Assembly (NCBI GenBank): GCA_003762615.1 | Contig: RIAZ01000024.1 | Span: forward strand, 23,035-87,034 | Source: Muribaculaceae bacterium Isolate-037 (Harlan) | Lineage (GTDB): Bacteria; Bacteroidota; Bacteroidia; Bacteroidales; Muribaculaceae | Length of the DNA: 64,000 nt | Direction: 5' to 3' | Shown: piece by piece, positions 1 through 7,548 of the stretch | Numbering within the stretch: position 1 is the first letter of the stretch | How the letters are laid out: the number at the start of each line of letters is the position of its first letter | Notes under the pieces: generated by a model | Databases searched by the model: none | What the model was told of the DNA's origin: nothing | The model's input: only the letters and a program-made list of their open reading frames with translations | Position numbers and translations under genes: made by a program

Positions 1-1
1 G

Positions 2-628
2 GTCAGGGAGTATGATATAGTCGTGCAGCGCGTTCCGCTTGAGCGACTCAACCGCATCACGATGAAGAATCATCAGGGAGCGATAGCACAGTTGTCGCCG
101 GTGGGCTATCATCGTCTTGACAACATAATCCCGCAACTCTATGAGGATGGTAAGATTCCGTTTGCCCTCGTGCTCGACGGAGTGACCGATGCCCGCAATT
201 TCGGAGCTATAGCGAGAAGCGCAGATTGTGCCGGAGTTGATTTCATAGTGGTGCCGGAGAGGGGTAGTGCCTCCGTGACGTCGGATGCAGTCAAGGCGTC
301 GGCAGGGGCATTGTTCTATGTGCCGGTATGTCGTGAGCGCGACACGCTGACAGCAGTGAAGAAACTCAAGGAGAACGGCTATCTCGTGGTCGGAGCCTCG
401 GAGAAGGGTGCGCAGAGCTATATAGATGCCGACTACACCGTGCCTGTGGCGATAGTCATGGGATCGGAAGATACCGGCATATCCCCGGAGGTGCTGCGCC
501 AGTGCGACAGGCTTGCGGCAATACCTATCCTGGGTAACATCGGGTCGCTCAACGTGTCGGTGGCGGCAGGCGTGATTCTGTATGAGGCGGTGCGTCAGCG
601 TTTGGCATCCGGATTTTCAAAACAATGA
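2..628 (+). CDS. rlmB: 23S rRNA 2'-O-methyltransferase of the TrmH/SpoU family, 5' end outside window
   Basis: This is the C-terminal SPOUT catalytic domain of an RlmB-like enzyme, which 2'-O-methylates a guanosine of 23S rRNA using S-adenosylmethionine. All three SpoU motifs are visible: DGVTDARNFGAIARSA (motif 1), IVMGSEDTGIS (motif 2) and IPILGNIGSLNVSVAAG (motif 3). The reading frame is open to the window edge and reads VREYDIVVQRVPLERLNR, which matches the end of the family's N-terminal RNA-binding domain. The GTG at position 23 is therefore an internal codon and the gene begins upstream. The assignment to RlmB rather than another TrmH paralogue rests on the LNRxTxxNHQG stretch typical of RlmB. 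Confidence 0.88.
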   Translation, partial: VREYDIVVQRVPLERLNRITMKNHQGAIAQLSPVGYHRLDNIIPQLYEDGKIPFALVLDGVTDARNFGAIARSADCAGVDFIVVPERGSASVTSDAVKASAGALFYVPVCRERDTLTAVKKLKENGYLVVGASEKGAQSYIDADYTVPVAIVMGSEDTGISPEVLRQCDRLAAIPILGNIGSLNVSVAAGVILYEAVRQRLASGFSKQ

Positions 629-728
629 CTATAAATTCGGAGATAATATAAACGGATTAAATATCAGAGAGATGTCGCGGATGGATGCGGATCGTAAGAA
701 GGAATTTGGATAATAAATTTCAATTAAA

Positions 729-760
729 TTTGGTCAATCCATCCATTTAGGCTAATTTTG
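729..760 (+). promoter_or_regulatory. Bacteroidetes-type promoter of nusB
   Basis: A -33 TTTG box (729-732) and a -7 TAATTTTG box (753-760, consensus TAnnTTTG) are separated by 20 nt, the usual spacing for the Bacteroidetes primary sigma factor. The start of transcription would be about 50 nt before the nusB start codon. The rest of the 190-nt gap after rlmB shows no gene. Confidence 0.75.
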
Positions 761-818
761 CAAAACGTAACGGCATATAATGTGTCGTCACCAAATAAAT
801 GAAAGAGCATAAAGAGTT

Positions 819-2213
819 ATGATAAATCGTGTGTTGATAAGAATAAAGGTGGTGCAGCTGCTTTATTCCTACCTTTTGACAGATAACCGTTTCATGTTGG
901 AATCACAGCCCACATCCCCGACCAAGGAGAAGAGATTCGCCTACAGTCTTTATCTGGATATGCTTGTGCTGATGATAAAGATTTCAGAAAGAATAGAGAA
1001 ACGTGGCGGTTATTTACCGTTGCATGACACACGTTTCATAAAGAAACTGCTTGCAGACGATAAGATCAAATCCTTGCAGCAGAAATTCCGTAATGAGATA
1101 TTCCCGTTTGAGCGTCTGGTGGAGCCGTTGGCTGAGCTTGTGAAAGAGAGCGGCATATATAAGAATTTCCAGAAGAAGGCAGACGATACGGAAGACGACA
1201 CCGTATGGGAGAATATCTTCAATCTCATCATATCGGTCAATCCGGCGTTGAACAACGCTTTCACCACACGAGAGAATTTCACTCTGCGTGGCGTGGAGCG
1301 CATGAAGGGTATGATGGCTGAGACGTTTAAGAATTTCTACGCTTCACGCGACAATATCAGCGATGCCGTCAATACCCTTGCCTACAGCATGGACCGCGCC
1401 CGTGAGCTATATTTCCGTCTTCTCCTTCTCCCTGTGGAGCTTGTAAACCTGCGCGAGAATCAGATTGAGGATAACCGCAATAAGTTTGTGCCTACAGCTG
1501 AGGATCTTAATCCCAACATGCGTTTCGTGGAGAATGGTCTTGTGGCTGCCTTGCGTGAGGATCCCGACATGCTTGCCTACGTGGAGGAGAATGAACTGTC
1601 GTGGATGAAGGAAGATCCCCAGCTGCTTGAATCATTGCTGAAGGCTGTGATGCAGTCAGACATATACGATGAGTACATGCGTTTCCCTGCCACGGATTTC
1701 CATACCGATTGCGAGTTTTGGCGCGACATCATGAAGCATGTCATCCTCAATGATGAGAATTTCCTTGATGCACTTGAGACAAAATCGGTATTCTGGAACG
1801 ATGACCTCGACATAATCAGCACGTTTGCGATAAAGACTATAAAGCGGTTCGAAGATGCACGTCCCGATGCCCATCCTGTCCTTCCGATGTATAAGGATGA
1901 GGAGGATGCCGCCTTTGGCAAGAAACTGTTTATGGATGTGGTTAAGAATAAGGACGTCTATCGCAGATATATCGATGACTCCGTGTCAAGCGATAAATGG
2001 GATACGGATCGTCTGGCATTCATGGATGTAGTCGTGACGATGACAGCCCTTTCGGAGATAATCAATTTCCCGAAGATTCCATTGGTGGTAAGTATCAACG
2101 AATATATCGAAATTGCCAAAAGCTACAGCACATCGAAGAGTGGCGCATTTGTCAACGGTCTGCTATATTCCATCACCAACAAACTGCGCGAGGAGGGTAA
2201 AATCCAGAAATAA
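819..2213 (+). CDS. nusB: Transcription antitermination factor NusB, long Bacteroidetes form
   Basis: NusB binds the boxA RNA together with NusE (ribosomal protein S10) and takes part in antitermination and rRNA transcription. The last ~140 residues carry the all-helical NusB fold (DRLAFMDVVVTMTALSEI, NEYIEIAKSYST, FVNGLLYSITNKL). The N-terminus begins MINRVLIRIKVVQLLYSYL, the start seen in Bacteroidetes NusB. At 464 aa it is about three times longer than E. coli NusB (139 aa) and also longer than many Bacteroidetes versions; the extra helical part lies before and between the conserved ends. It has its own promoter and precedes yajC, a common order in Bacteroidales. Confidence 0.88.
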   Translation: MINRVLIRIKVVQLLYSYLLTDNRFMLESQPTSPTKEKRFAYSLYLDMLVLMIKISERIEKRGGYLPLHDTRFIKKLLADDKIKSLQQKFRNEIFPFERLVEPLAELVKESGIYKNFQKKADDTEDDTVWENIFNLIISVNPALNNAFTTRENFTLRGVERMKGMMAETFKNFYASRDNISDAVNTLAYSMDRARELYFRLLLLPVELVNLRENQIEDNRNKFVPTAEDLNPNMRFVENGLVAALREDPDMLAYVEENELSWMKEDPQLLESLLKAVMQSDIYDEYMRFPATDFHTDCEFWRDIMKHVILNDENFLDALETKSVFWNDDLDIISTFAIKTIKRFEDARPDAHPVLPMYKDEEDAAFGKKLFMDVVKNKDVYRRYIDDSVSSDKWDTDRLAFMDVVVTMTALSEIINFPKIPLVVSINEYIEIAKSYSTSKSGAFVNGLLYSITNKLREEGKIQK

Positions 2214-2266
2214 GGGAGAGGCATAATAAAAATTCCCTTGTTGACTTGAAGTTTCGCCCCACTTCA

Positions 2267-2298
2267 TTTGGAAAAGCGCGTAAAAGATGCTAACTTTG
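2267..2298 (+). promoter_or_regulatory. Bacteroidetes-type promoter of yajC
   Basis: TTTG (2267-2270), a 20-nt spacer and TAACTTTG (2291-2298) match the -33/-7 consensus fully. The yajC start lies about 32 nt beyond the predicted transcription start. Confidence 0.8.
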
Positions 2299-2336
2299 TA
2301 GCATTAACAAAACGTAACTAAAAGAAATAATAAAGA

Positions 2337-2657
2337 ATGAATCTACTCAATTCTACACTTCTTCTTCAAGCACAGGCCCAAGGTGGAAGTCTCAGCGGAA
2401 TCATCATGATTGTGGCGATGATAGCCATCTTCTATTTCTTCATGATCCGTCCGCAGTCAAAGAAGCAGAAAGAGATCAAGAAGGCCCGCGATGCCATGCA
2501 GAATGGCGACAAGGTAATCACAGCTGGTGGTATCCACGGGAAAATCAAAGATATTTCGGAAAACACGATCCTCATTGAGGTGGCTCCCGGCGTCAGCCTT
2601 AAGGTAGACAAGACATCTGTTTTTCCGGCATCAGAGAATTCCTCGGAAAAGAAGTGA
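2337..2657 (+). CDS. yajC: Preprotein translocase accessory subunit YajC
   Basis: YajC is a small single-span inner-membrane protein that associates with SecDF and the Sec translocon. The sequence shows one hydrophobic segment at about residues 20-40 (SGIIMIVAMIAIFYFFMIRP), the family's RPQSKKQKE turn directly after it, and a basic and acidic cytoplasmic tail with the GDKVITAGGIHGKI motif. Its length of 106 aa is normal for the family. It is bounded by its own promoter and a strong hairpin terminator, so it may be transcribed as a single gene with read-through into the ybbR-like gene. Confidence 0.93.
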   Translation: MNLLNSTLLLQAQAQGGSLSGIIMIVAMIAIFYFFMIRPQSKKQKEIKKARDAMQNGDKVITAGGIHGKIKDISENTILIEVAPGVSLKVDKTSVFPASENSSEKK

Positions 2658-2677
2658 TAATAATCTGAAAAAGATAA

Positions 2678-2713
2678 TGCCGGAGGCTGGGATTAAGCCG
2701 CCGGCAATTTTTT
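2678..2713 (+). terminator. Intrinsic terminator after yajC
   Basis: TGCCGG/CCGGCA and, inside it, GGCT/AGCC form a 10-bp stem with one A-G mismatch (arms 2678-2688 and 2696-2706), followed directly by a T-rich tract. The next start codon is only 10 nt further on, so it may attenuate rather than stop transcription. Confidence 0.7.
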
Positions 2714-2723
2714 ATATAGGGCG

Positions 2724-3701
2724 ATGAGAATAAATCCGGAACAAATAAAGAATCGGTGGAGGCTCCTTAAGGCGTCGTCCGGGTTTCACAACGTGATGCT
2801 GTTTCTTGAGTTTGTTGCCGTCAGCGCGTTGTTCTGGCTTATCCTTGCGCTCAACGACAGCGCACAGAGCAATTTCAACGTAAGGCTCCAGTTGACCAAC
2901 GTGCCCGACACGGTCACGTTCATATCGGATATCCCGGAGAAAGTCCATGTCAGCGTCCGCGACAAGGGCACGAACCTATGGCGCAACGGATTTATGCGTA
3001 CACCCACGATGCAGATTAACTTCAAGGAATATGGCGACAACGGCGTGCTTCGTTTCACGAAAGGCGACGTGATGGCATCGTTGAAAAGCGTGTTCGGAGC
3101 GTCAGCGCAGATCACAGCCGTATCCCTCGACTCCCTCCGTCTGGTGTACACCACCAACCGGGGCAAACGTGTGCCGGTAGTGGTGGATGCCATTATTATG
3201 CCGGCATCGGGAAGCATCATGGAAGGGAATCTTAAGACGTCTCCAACTAACGTGCTTGTATATGGTGAGCAGTCGGTGCTCGATACGATACACAGGGTGG
3301 TGACGGAGAGACTTGATCTGAAGGATCTGTCGGAAACCACAACCATCGACGTTGATCTCAAGCGGGTGAAGGATGCACGTGTGCTCCCTTCGCAGGTGAA
3401 GGTCACGGTGCCTATAGAGCCGCTGGTCAAGAAAGAGGCATTGATAACGATCACTCCGGTCAACGTGCCGGAAGGGGAGAGTCTGTTGCTCTTCCCTTCA
3501 AAAGTGAAAGTGCAATACTATGTGGCTATGAGTCGGTTTAACGATGATGATGATCCTCTCATAGAACTTCAGACGGACTATAATGATATCCGCCAGACCG
3601 GTTCAACCCGATTGCCGGTAGAGATTGTCCGTCATCCCGACCGTTTTCTAAATATGTGTCTTCTCAGGGATAGTGTGGAATACACCATAGTCAAGAATTG
3701 A
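2724..3701 (+). CDS. YbbR-like domain protein
   Basis: A membrane-anchored protein of 325 aa: one transmembrane segment at about residues 26-46 (LFLEFVAVSALFWLILAL) followed by an extracytoplasmic part with YbbR-like beta repeats. Visible repeat signatures include VPDTVTFISDIPEKVHVSVRD and SPTNVLVYGEQSVLDTI. In Firmicutes YbbR (CdaR) regulates the cyclic di-AMP synthase CdaA; whether the Bacteroidetes protein does so is not shown here and no cdaA is present in the window. The ATG lies only 10 nt beyond a terminator hairpin. It is followed by coaE 11 nt later, so the two are probably co-transcribed. Confidence 0.8.
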   Translation: MRINPEQIKNRWRLLKASSGFHNVMLFLEFVAVSALFWLILALNDSAQSNFNVRLQLTNVPDTVTFISDIPEKVHVSVRDKGTNLWRNGFMRTPTMQINFKEYGDNGVLRFTKGDVMASLKSVFGASAQITAVSLDSLRLVYTTNRGKRVPVVVDAIIMPASGSIMEGNLKTSPTNVLVYGEQSVLDTIHRVVTERLDLKDLSETTTIDVDLKRVKDARVLPSQVKVTVPIEPLVKKEALITITPVNVPEGESLLLFPSKVKVQYYVAMSRFNDDDDPLIELQTDYNDIRQTGSTRLPVEIVRHPDRFLNMCLLRDSVEYTIVKN

Positions 3702-3712
3702 TATTAAGGATC

Positions 3713-4303
3713 ATGCGAGGCAAACGGCTTATAGGTATTACAGGCGGCATAGGCGCAGGAAAGAGTGTCGTGTCGCGGATATTGCGTCATAGAGGGTATC
3801 CCGTGTATGATTGCGATAGTGAGGCGAAACGCCTGATGGATACTGATGCGGAAGTCATTTCCGGATTGAAGTCGTTGCTCGGCGATTCGATATATTCTGC
3901 CGATGGGAAGCTCGACAGGGGTGAGATGTCGCGTAGGCTCTTCTCTGATGATGAGATAAGGCGTGGAGTTAATGGCATAGTTCATTCAGCTGTAAGAAGA
4001 GACCTTATGAGATGGACCGGGATGCAGCAGCGTTATCCGGCGTTTGTGGAATCTGCAATACTCTCCACCAGCCGGCTTGATGAGGATTGTGATGAGGTGT
4101 GGCTTGTAGATGCGCCGGAGGATGTCAGGATAAGACGGGTAAAGGAGAGGAATGGATTGGAAGAGGGTGCTATCCGCCGGAGAATTGCGAGTCAGTCGCA
4201 AGAGTTCGGTCAGCTCCCTAAGGAGCGTCTGTCGGTGCTTGACAATGGGGGAGAGGTGTCATTGCTCAGACAGATAGATTCATTGTTGGAGAAATATAAA
4301 TAA
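3713..4303 (+). CDS. coaE: Dephospho-CoA kinase
   Basis: CoaE phosphorylates the 3'-hydroxyl of dephospho-CoA with ATP, the last step of coenzyme A synthesis. The P-loop GGIGAGKS is at residues 11-18, followed by the family features YDCDSEAKRLM and the VDAPEDVRIRRVKERNGL lid region. A TTG five codons upstream would make the gene overlap the previous one, but the ATG at 3713 is preferred because AAGGA lies directly before it and MRGKRLIGITGG fits family N-termini. With 196 aa it has normal length. Confidence 0.93.
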   Translation: MRGKRLIGITGGIGAGKSVVSRILRHRGYPVYDCDSEAKRLMDTDAEVISGLKSLLGDSIYSADGKLDRGEMSRRLFSDDEIRRGVNGIVHSAVRRDLMRWTGMQQRYPAFVESAILSTSRLDEDCDEVWLVDAPEDVRIRRVKERNGLEEGAIRRRIASQSQEFGQLPKERLSVLDNGGEVSLLRQIDSLLEKYK

Positions 4304-4367
4304 TATACAGCTCGCCGGATCCGATCTTTATGGATATGGCAACTGAAAATAAAGAATAGAAACAGAT

Positions 4368-4802
4368 ATGCTTAGAGAGATTTTAGCAATAACCGGAAAA
4401 CCGGGCTTATTCCGTATTGTGTCGCACGGCAACAGAAATCTTATAGTGGAGGAACTGAAGTCAAAAAAACGTTTCGCCGCGCAGTCACGCGATAAGGTGG
4501 TGTCGCTCGGCGACATCGCAATGTATACAGATTCCGGCGACAAGCCGCTCGGAGAGATCCTTGATCTTGTATATGCTCGTAATGAAGGGAAGACAATCGA
4601 TGTTAAGAAACTTATCTCAGATGGTGGTCTCCGTGCCGAATTTGAGGCAGTTATTCCGGATTTCGACAAGGAGCGTGTGTATGACAACGACATCAAGAAA
4701 CTCTTCACATGGTATAATATCCTCGTAGAGGCAGGCATGACCAAATTCGCTGAAGAGGAGGAGAAAACTGAAGCAGCGGAGGATACCGAAAAGGCTGAGT
4801 AA
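4368..4802 (+). CDS. DUF5606 domain protein
   Basis: A 144-aa protein of the Bacteroidetes-specific DUF5606 family, recognised from its N-terminus MLREILAITGKPGLFRIVS and the later LFTWYNILVEAGM. No molecular function is established. The first ~125 residues are the conserved domain and the tail is a low-complexity acidic run rich in E, A and T. It follows coaE after 64 nt and ends in a strong terminator, so it closes this housekeeping block. Confidence 0.85.
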   Translation: MLREILAITGKPGLFRIVSHGNRNLIVEELKSKKRFAAQSRDKVVSLGDIAMYTDSGDKPLGEILDLVYARNEGKTIDVKKLISDGGLRAEFEAVIPDFDKERVYDNDIKKLFTWYNILVEAGMTKFAEEEEKTEAAEDTEKAE

Positions 4803-4837
4803 ACAGTATCGGAGTTATCCTACACCTCAAAATAAAA

Positions 4838-4880
4838 AAGTCAGAAGTCAGAGTGATTTTCTCTGCCTTCTGACTTTTTT
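4838..4880. terminator. Bidirectional intrinsic terminator
   Basis: AAGTCAGAAG and CTTCTGACTT (4838-4847/4867-4876), extended inward by CAGAG/CTCTG, form a 15-bp stem with one mismatch. It has a T-run on the + side and an A-run before it, which gives U-runs on both strands. It serves the DUF5606 gene (+) and the small membrane protein gene (-). Confidence 0.85.
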
Positions 4881-4904
4881 AAGTTTATACAACTTTTATT
4901 AGTA

Positions 4905-5129
4905 TCAATTGAATACTCCATAAATAAGCACAAGGATAATACCTATGGAAAGCATGACAGAAGATTCCATAGAGGCGAGACGTTGGCTTGCACGTAAAAA
5001 CTTTATAGAGGCACTCCGGCAGCTGACCGGTTGCGGAGCCATTTCTCTGACTTCCTGATAATGGCTCAATTTTATCCATATCTTAATAATGGCTCCAATA
5101 ATTAAGACGAGTAATCCGATTTCCAACAT
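4905..5129 (-). CDS. Hypothetical small membrane protein
   Basis: A 74-aa frame with two strongly hydrophobic ends (LEIGLLVLIIGAIIKIWI and VMLSIGIILVLIYGV) joined by a polar, basic middle. This predicts a hairpin of two membrane spans. No family was recognised. Its stop codon lies 25 nt from a bidirectional terminator, which supports it being a real transcription unit. No clear Shine-Dalgarno or TAnnTTTG box was found upstream. It could still be a chance frame. Confidence 0.5.
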   Translation of the reverse strand: MLEIGLLVLIIGAIIKIWIKLSHYQEVREMAPQPVSCRSASIKFLRASQRLASMESSVMLSIGIILVLIYGVFN

Positions 5130-5147
5130 AATAAAAAACTTTTAAGA

Positions 5148-5187
5148 ACGAAGTCATGCAACCTCAAACGAAGTCATACAACCTCAA
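5148..5187. repeat. Tandem 20-nt direct repeat, two units
   Basis: Units 5148-5167 and 5168-5187 are identical except one base (ACGAAGTCATGCAACCTCAA against ACGAAGTCATACAACCTCAA). The core GAAGTCAT-(N)-ACAA recurs as another doublet at 26462-26500. Confidence 0.9.
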
Positions 5188-5372
5188 TTAAACAACATCA
5201 TAAAATTGTAAGAAACCAATCCCCGACGAGTCAGCAATAATAGTGTAAGGATATACCAAAAACGCAAAATCCCCAAAATTTGTTCAAAACCTAACTTTTG
5301 CGCACATCCTGGCGAGATAGGAGCATTAGAGTTGTCCAAATTATCGTAAATATCCATATTTACACAAAAAGT

Positions 5373-5404
5373 ATTGTTTTATGAGGATAAAATTCTTACA
5401 TTTG
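5373..5404 (+). promoter_or_regulatory. Promoter of the ATPase/DUF4276 operon
   Basis: The -7 box TACATTTG (5397-5404) fits TAnnTTTG. A TTG core (ATTG, 5373-5376) lies 20 nt upstream as the -33 box. The predicted start is about 65 nt before the ATPase gene. Confidence 0.6.
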
Positions 5405-5478
5405 CACATCCTCATCTACTATGCATATTTGCAAAATTGTAATGGAATAAAAGGGATCAACAATTAGTAAATCTGATT

Positions 5479-6549
5479 ATGTATTCAATTTCAATAAAAG
5501 GATATAAGTCTTTTAAGGATATCACAGTACGCCTTAATCCAATCAATATTTTGATTGGATCGAATGGTGCGGGAAAGAGTAACTTTCTATCCCTATTTGA
5601 ACTATTGGGTAATGCCTACGAAGGCTTTCTTGCAAGAAGCGTCGCTCAATCTGGAGGAGTGGACAAACTGCTTCATAATGGAAGGAAAGTTACTGACCGA
5701 ATCTCTATTGAAACCAGGGATGGCAATACATCCTATGCCTTGGATTTGATGGAATCAGATGGCAAATTGATTGTGGAGAATGAAAGGTTGGGCTATGAGT
5801 TATCCCCGGAACAGTGGACCTATAATTGTATTGCGAATTATAAAAATGAGACTGCTTTAAGGGAATATCATGGAATGACAAGAGACGATTATATTAAGAA
5901 ATATATGTCTCAGATTAAGAAATTTCATTTTCATGACACCGGACGTACATCTCCTTTTACGGGAGTATCAAATATAGTAAATGATTCCTACCTCTTATAT
6001 TCCAAAGGTGATAACTTGGCAGCATTCCTGTATGGGATTATGAATAAGTATCCTATGGTTTATAAGCGTATAGTGCGTGTTATACAATCGGTTGCACCTT
6101 TCTTTCACGACTTTTATCTTATACCAAATGAAAGCGGAGACGTAAGGCTTCAATGGAGAGATAAATTTTCTGAGGTTATCTATGGACCAAATGATCTTTC
6201 TGATGGCACTATCAGATTTATAGCATTAACTGTGCTTTTCATGCAGCCAAATCTTCCCAAAGTAATTGTGATTGACGAACCCGAATTGGGATTGCATCCT
6301 GTTGCTATTGAGAAATTGGCAGGATTGATAAAGATGGCGGCAAACAGAGGTACGCAAGTGATTGCTGCTACTCAAAATGCCGAACTTATCAGTAATTTTC
6401 AACCATCAGATATACTTACAGTGGATCAGCGTGGTGGAATATCTCAAATAAAGCGTTTGGATGCCGACGAACTGAGCCAATGGCTTAACGACTATACTTT
6501 AGGCGATTTGTGGAAACAAAGAATCATGAAAGGAGGACAACCAATATGA
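5479..6549 (+). CDS. AAA/ABC-type ATPase of the OLD-like (AAA_21) group
   Basis: A 356-aa ATPase with the SMC/RecF-like layout used in OLD-family and PARIS defence proteins. Walker A GSNGAGKS ends at S34. The ABC-type signature LSDGT is at about residue 236, Walker B IVIDEPELGLHP has D266 and E267, and a QVIAATQNAELI stretch follows where the switch region is expected. There is no fused TOPRIM domain; instead the next gene, overlapping by 4 nt (ATGA), encodes a DUF4276 protein. That arrangement resembles class 4 OLD/PARIS modules, where an ATPase works with a TOPRIM effector. A defence role is inference from this architecture. Its DNA is AT-richer than the housekeeping genes on either side, which fits horizontal gain. 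Confidence 0.85.
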   Translation: MYSISIKGYKSFKDITVRLNPINILIGSNGAGKSNFLSLFELLGNAYEGFLARSVAQSGGVDKLLHNGRKVTDRISIETRDGNTSYALDLMESDGKLIVENERLGYELSPEQWTYNCIANYKNETALREYHGMTRDDYIKKYMSQIKKFHFHDTGRTSPFTGVSNIVNDSYLLYSKGDNLAAFLYGIMNKYPMVYKRIVRVIQSVAPFFHDFYLIPNESGDVRLQWRDKFSEVIYGPNDLSDGTIRFIALTVLFMQPNLPKVIVIDEPELGLHPVAIEKLAGLIKMAANRGTQVIAATQNAELISNFQPSDILTVDQRGGISQIKRLDADELSQWLNDYTLGDLWKQRIMKGGQPI

Positions 6550-7205
6550 AAAGATTGATTATAGTATGTGAGGGTCCTACGGAGAATGAATTTTGTTTGG
6601 AGATGCTTGCCCCGATATTGCTTAAATCGGATATATATGTGGAGGCTCCCCTAATAAAAAAATCCAATGGAGGAATTGTGCCATGGCAAGCCATAAAACG
6701 TCAGATTGAGACGCATCTTCATGAAGGAGATGCTAACGTCTCTATGCTTGTGGATTATTACGGAATCAAAGACAGTTACAATTTTCCTGGTTGGATAGAA
6801 AGTAAGGATATATTATCATTGACCGACAGATTTCAATTCTTATGCGACAGAATGAAAGCTGACATCTCCCCGGTTTTGGCTCCACGCTTTATCCCATATA
6901 TGCAGATACATGAGTTTGAGAGTCTTCTATTTAGCGATATAAACGTATTCAAGGATAATTTTGATAAAAGCGAGATGAACTTCTCGATTCTTGAGGATGC
7001 CAATCGCGAATTTTCAAATCCCGAAGAAATTAATTCACGACCATCATTAGCTCCGTCAAAACGTCTGACCAAAGCAATACCGGGATATGATAAAGTGTTA
7101 TATGGTAATTATATAGCAGTAGAAACCGGATTAAGCAGAATAATGGAGAAATGCCCATTATTCAGACAGTGGATTACATCTCTTACATCAATACAGAACT
7201 CCTGA
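6546..7205 (+). CDS. DUF4276 protein, TOPRIM-like partner of the ATPase
   Basis: A 219-aa DUF4276 protein. Family hallmarks are VCEGPTENEF with E9 and E13, MLVDYYGIKDSYNFPG with D70, and IHEFESLLFSD with E123, E125 and D131. These acidic positions fit a TOPRIM-like metal site such as those of AriB (DUF4435) and OLD nucleases. The start at 6546 is chosen because AGGAGG lies 9 nt upstream and the ATG overlaps the stop of the ATPase gene, a sign of translational coupling; a longer in-frame start lies inside the ATPase gene. The likely role is the effector or nuclease partner of the ATPase. The activity itself cannot be seen in the sequence. Confidence 0.85.
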   Translation: MKRLIIVCEGPTENEFCLEMLAPILLKSDIYVEAPLIKKSNGGIVPWQAIKRQIETHLHEGDANVSMLVDYYGIKDSYNFPGWIESKDILSLTDRFQFLCDRMKADISPVLAPRFIPYMQIHEFESLLFSDINVFKDNFDKSEMNFSILEDANREFSNPEEINSRPSLAPSKRLTKAIPGYDKVLYGNYIAVETGLSRIMEKCPLFRQWITSLTSIQNS

Positions 7206-7261
7206 GATTTAATATAAATTAAGTTCCAAAAATTGTAAATGTAATTGGAATATAAGAGACT

Positions 7262-7468
7262 ATGATAAGCGATAGAGTAAAGAGAAACATATCGGCAATA
7301 TGTATTGTAATAGGAACAGTATGTGTCATCAGCAGGGTATGGGAAGTCATAATCTCACCGAAATCCGGATCTGCATGGTTTGAACTAAGCGGCTCAATAC
7401 TCATCCTATTCATTTGTATTGACAGCTACATCAATTACCGACGCCGCATTAAAAAAGAGAGCCACTGA
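7262..7468 (+). CDS. Hypothetical small membrane protein downstream of the ATPase pair
   Basis: A 68-aa frame with two hydrophobic segments (about residues 9-28, ISAICIVIGTVCVISRVW, and 42-57, LSGSILILFICIDSYI) and a basic tail RRRIKK. That predicts two spans with the tail inside. It begins 56 nt after the DUF4276 gene on the same strand, with no terminator between, so it may belong to that operon. Its last codons coincide with a hairpin that terminates the opposite-strand gene. No family was recognised. The antisense frame is also hydrophobic, so coding on this strand is not certain. Confidence 0.5.
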   Translation: MISDRVKRNISAICIVIGTVCVISRVWEVIISPKSGSAWFELSGSILILFICIDSYINYRRRIKKESH

Positions 7469-7489
7469 CTTTTACAGGGTCAGCGGCTC
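7451..7489 (-). terminator. Intrinsic terminator of the minus-strand lipoprotein gene
   Basis: Arms GAGCCACTGAC (7459-7469) and GTCAGCGGCTC (7479-7489) pair over 11 bp with one mismatch. The preceding AAAAAA becomes a U-run for minus-strand transcripts. It sits inside the last codons of the 68-aa plus-strand gene. Confidence 0.8.
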
Positions 7490-7548
7490 ATCAATATCCC
7501 ATATATTCACAATACGGTACAGCTATTAAGAGGGATTGTGTGGATGGG

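Larger units (their letters stand above)
5130..5478. other. 349-nt intergenic region between divergent genes
   Basis: AT-rich sequence holding a doublet of 20-nt repeats (5148-5187) and the promoter of the ATPase gene (5373-5404). No coding frame, tRNA or further hairpin was seen. Confidence 0.6.
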
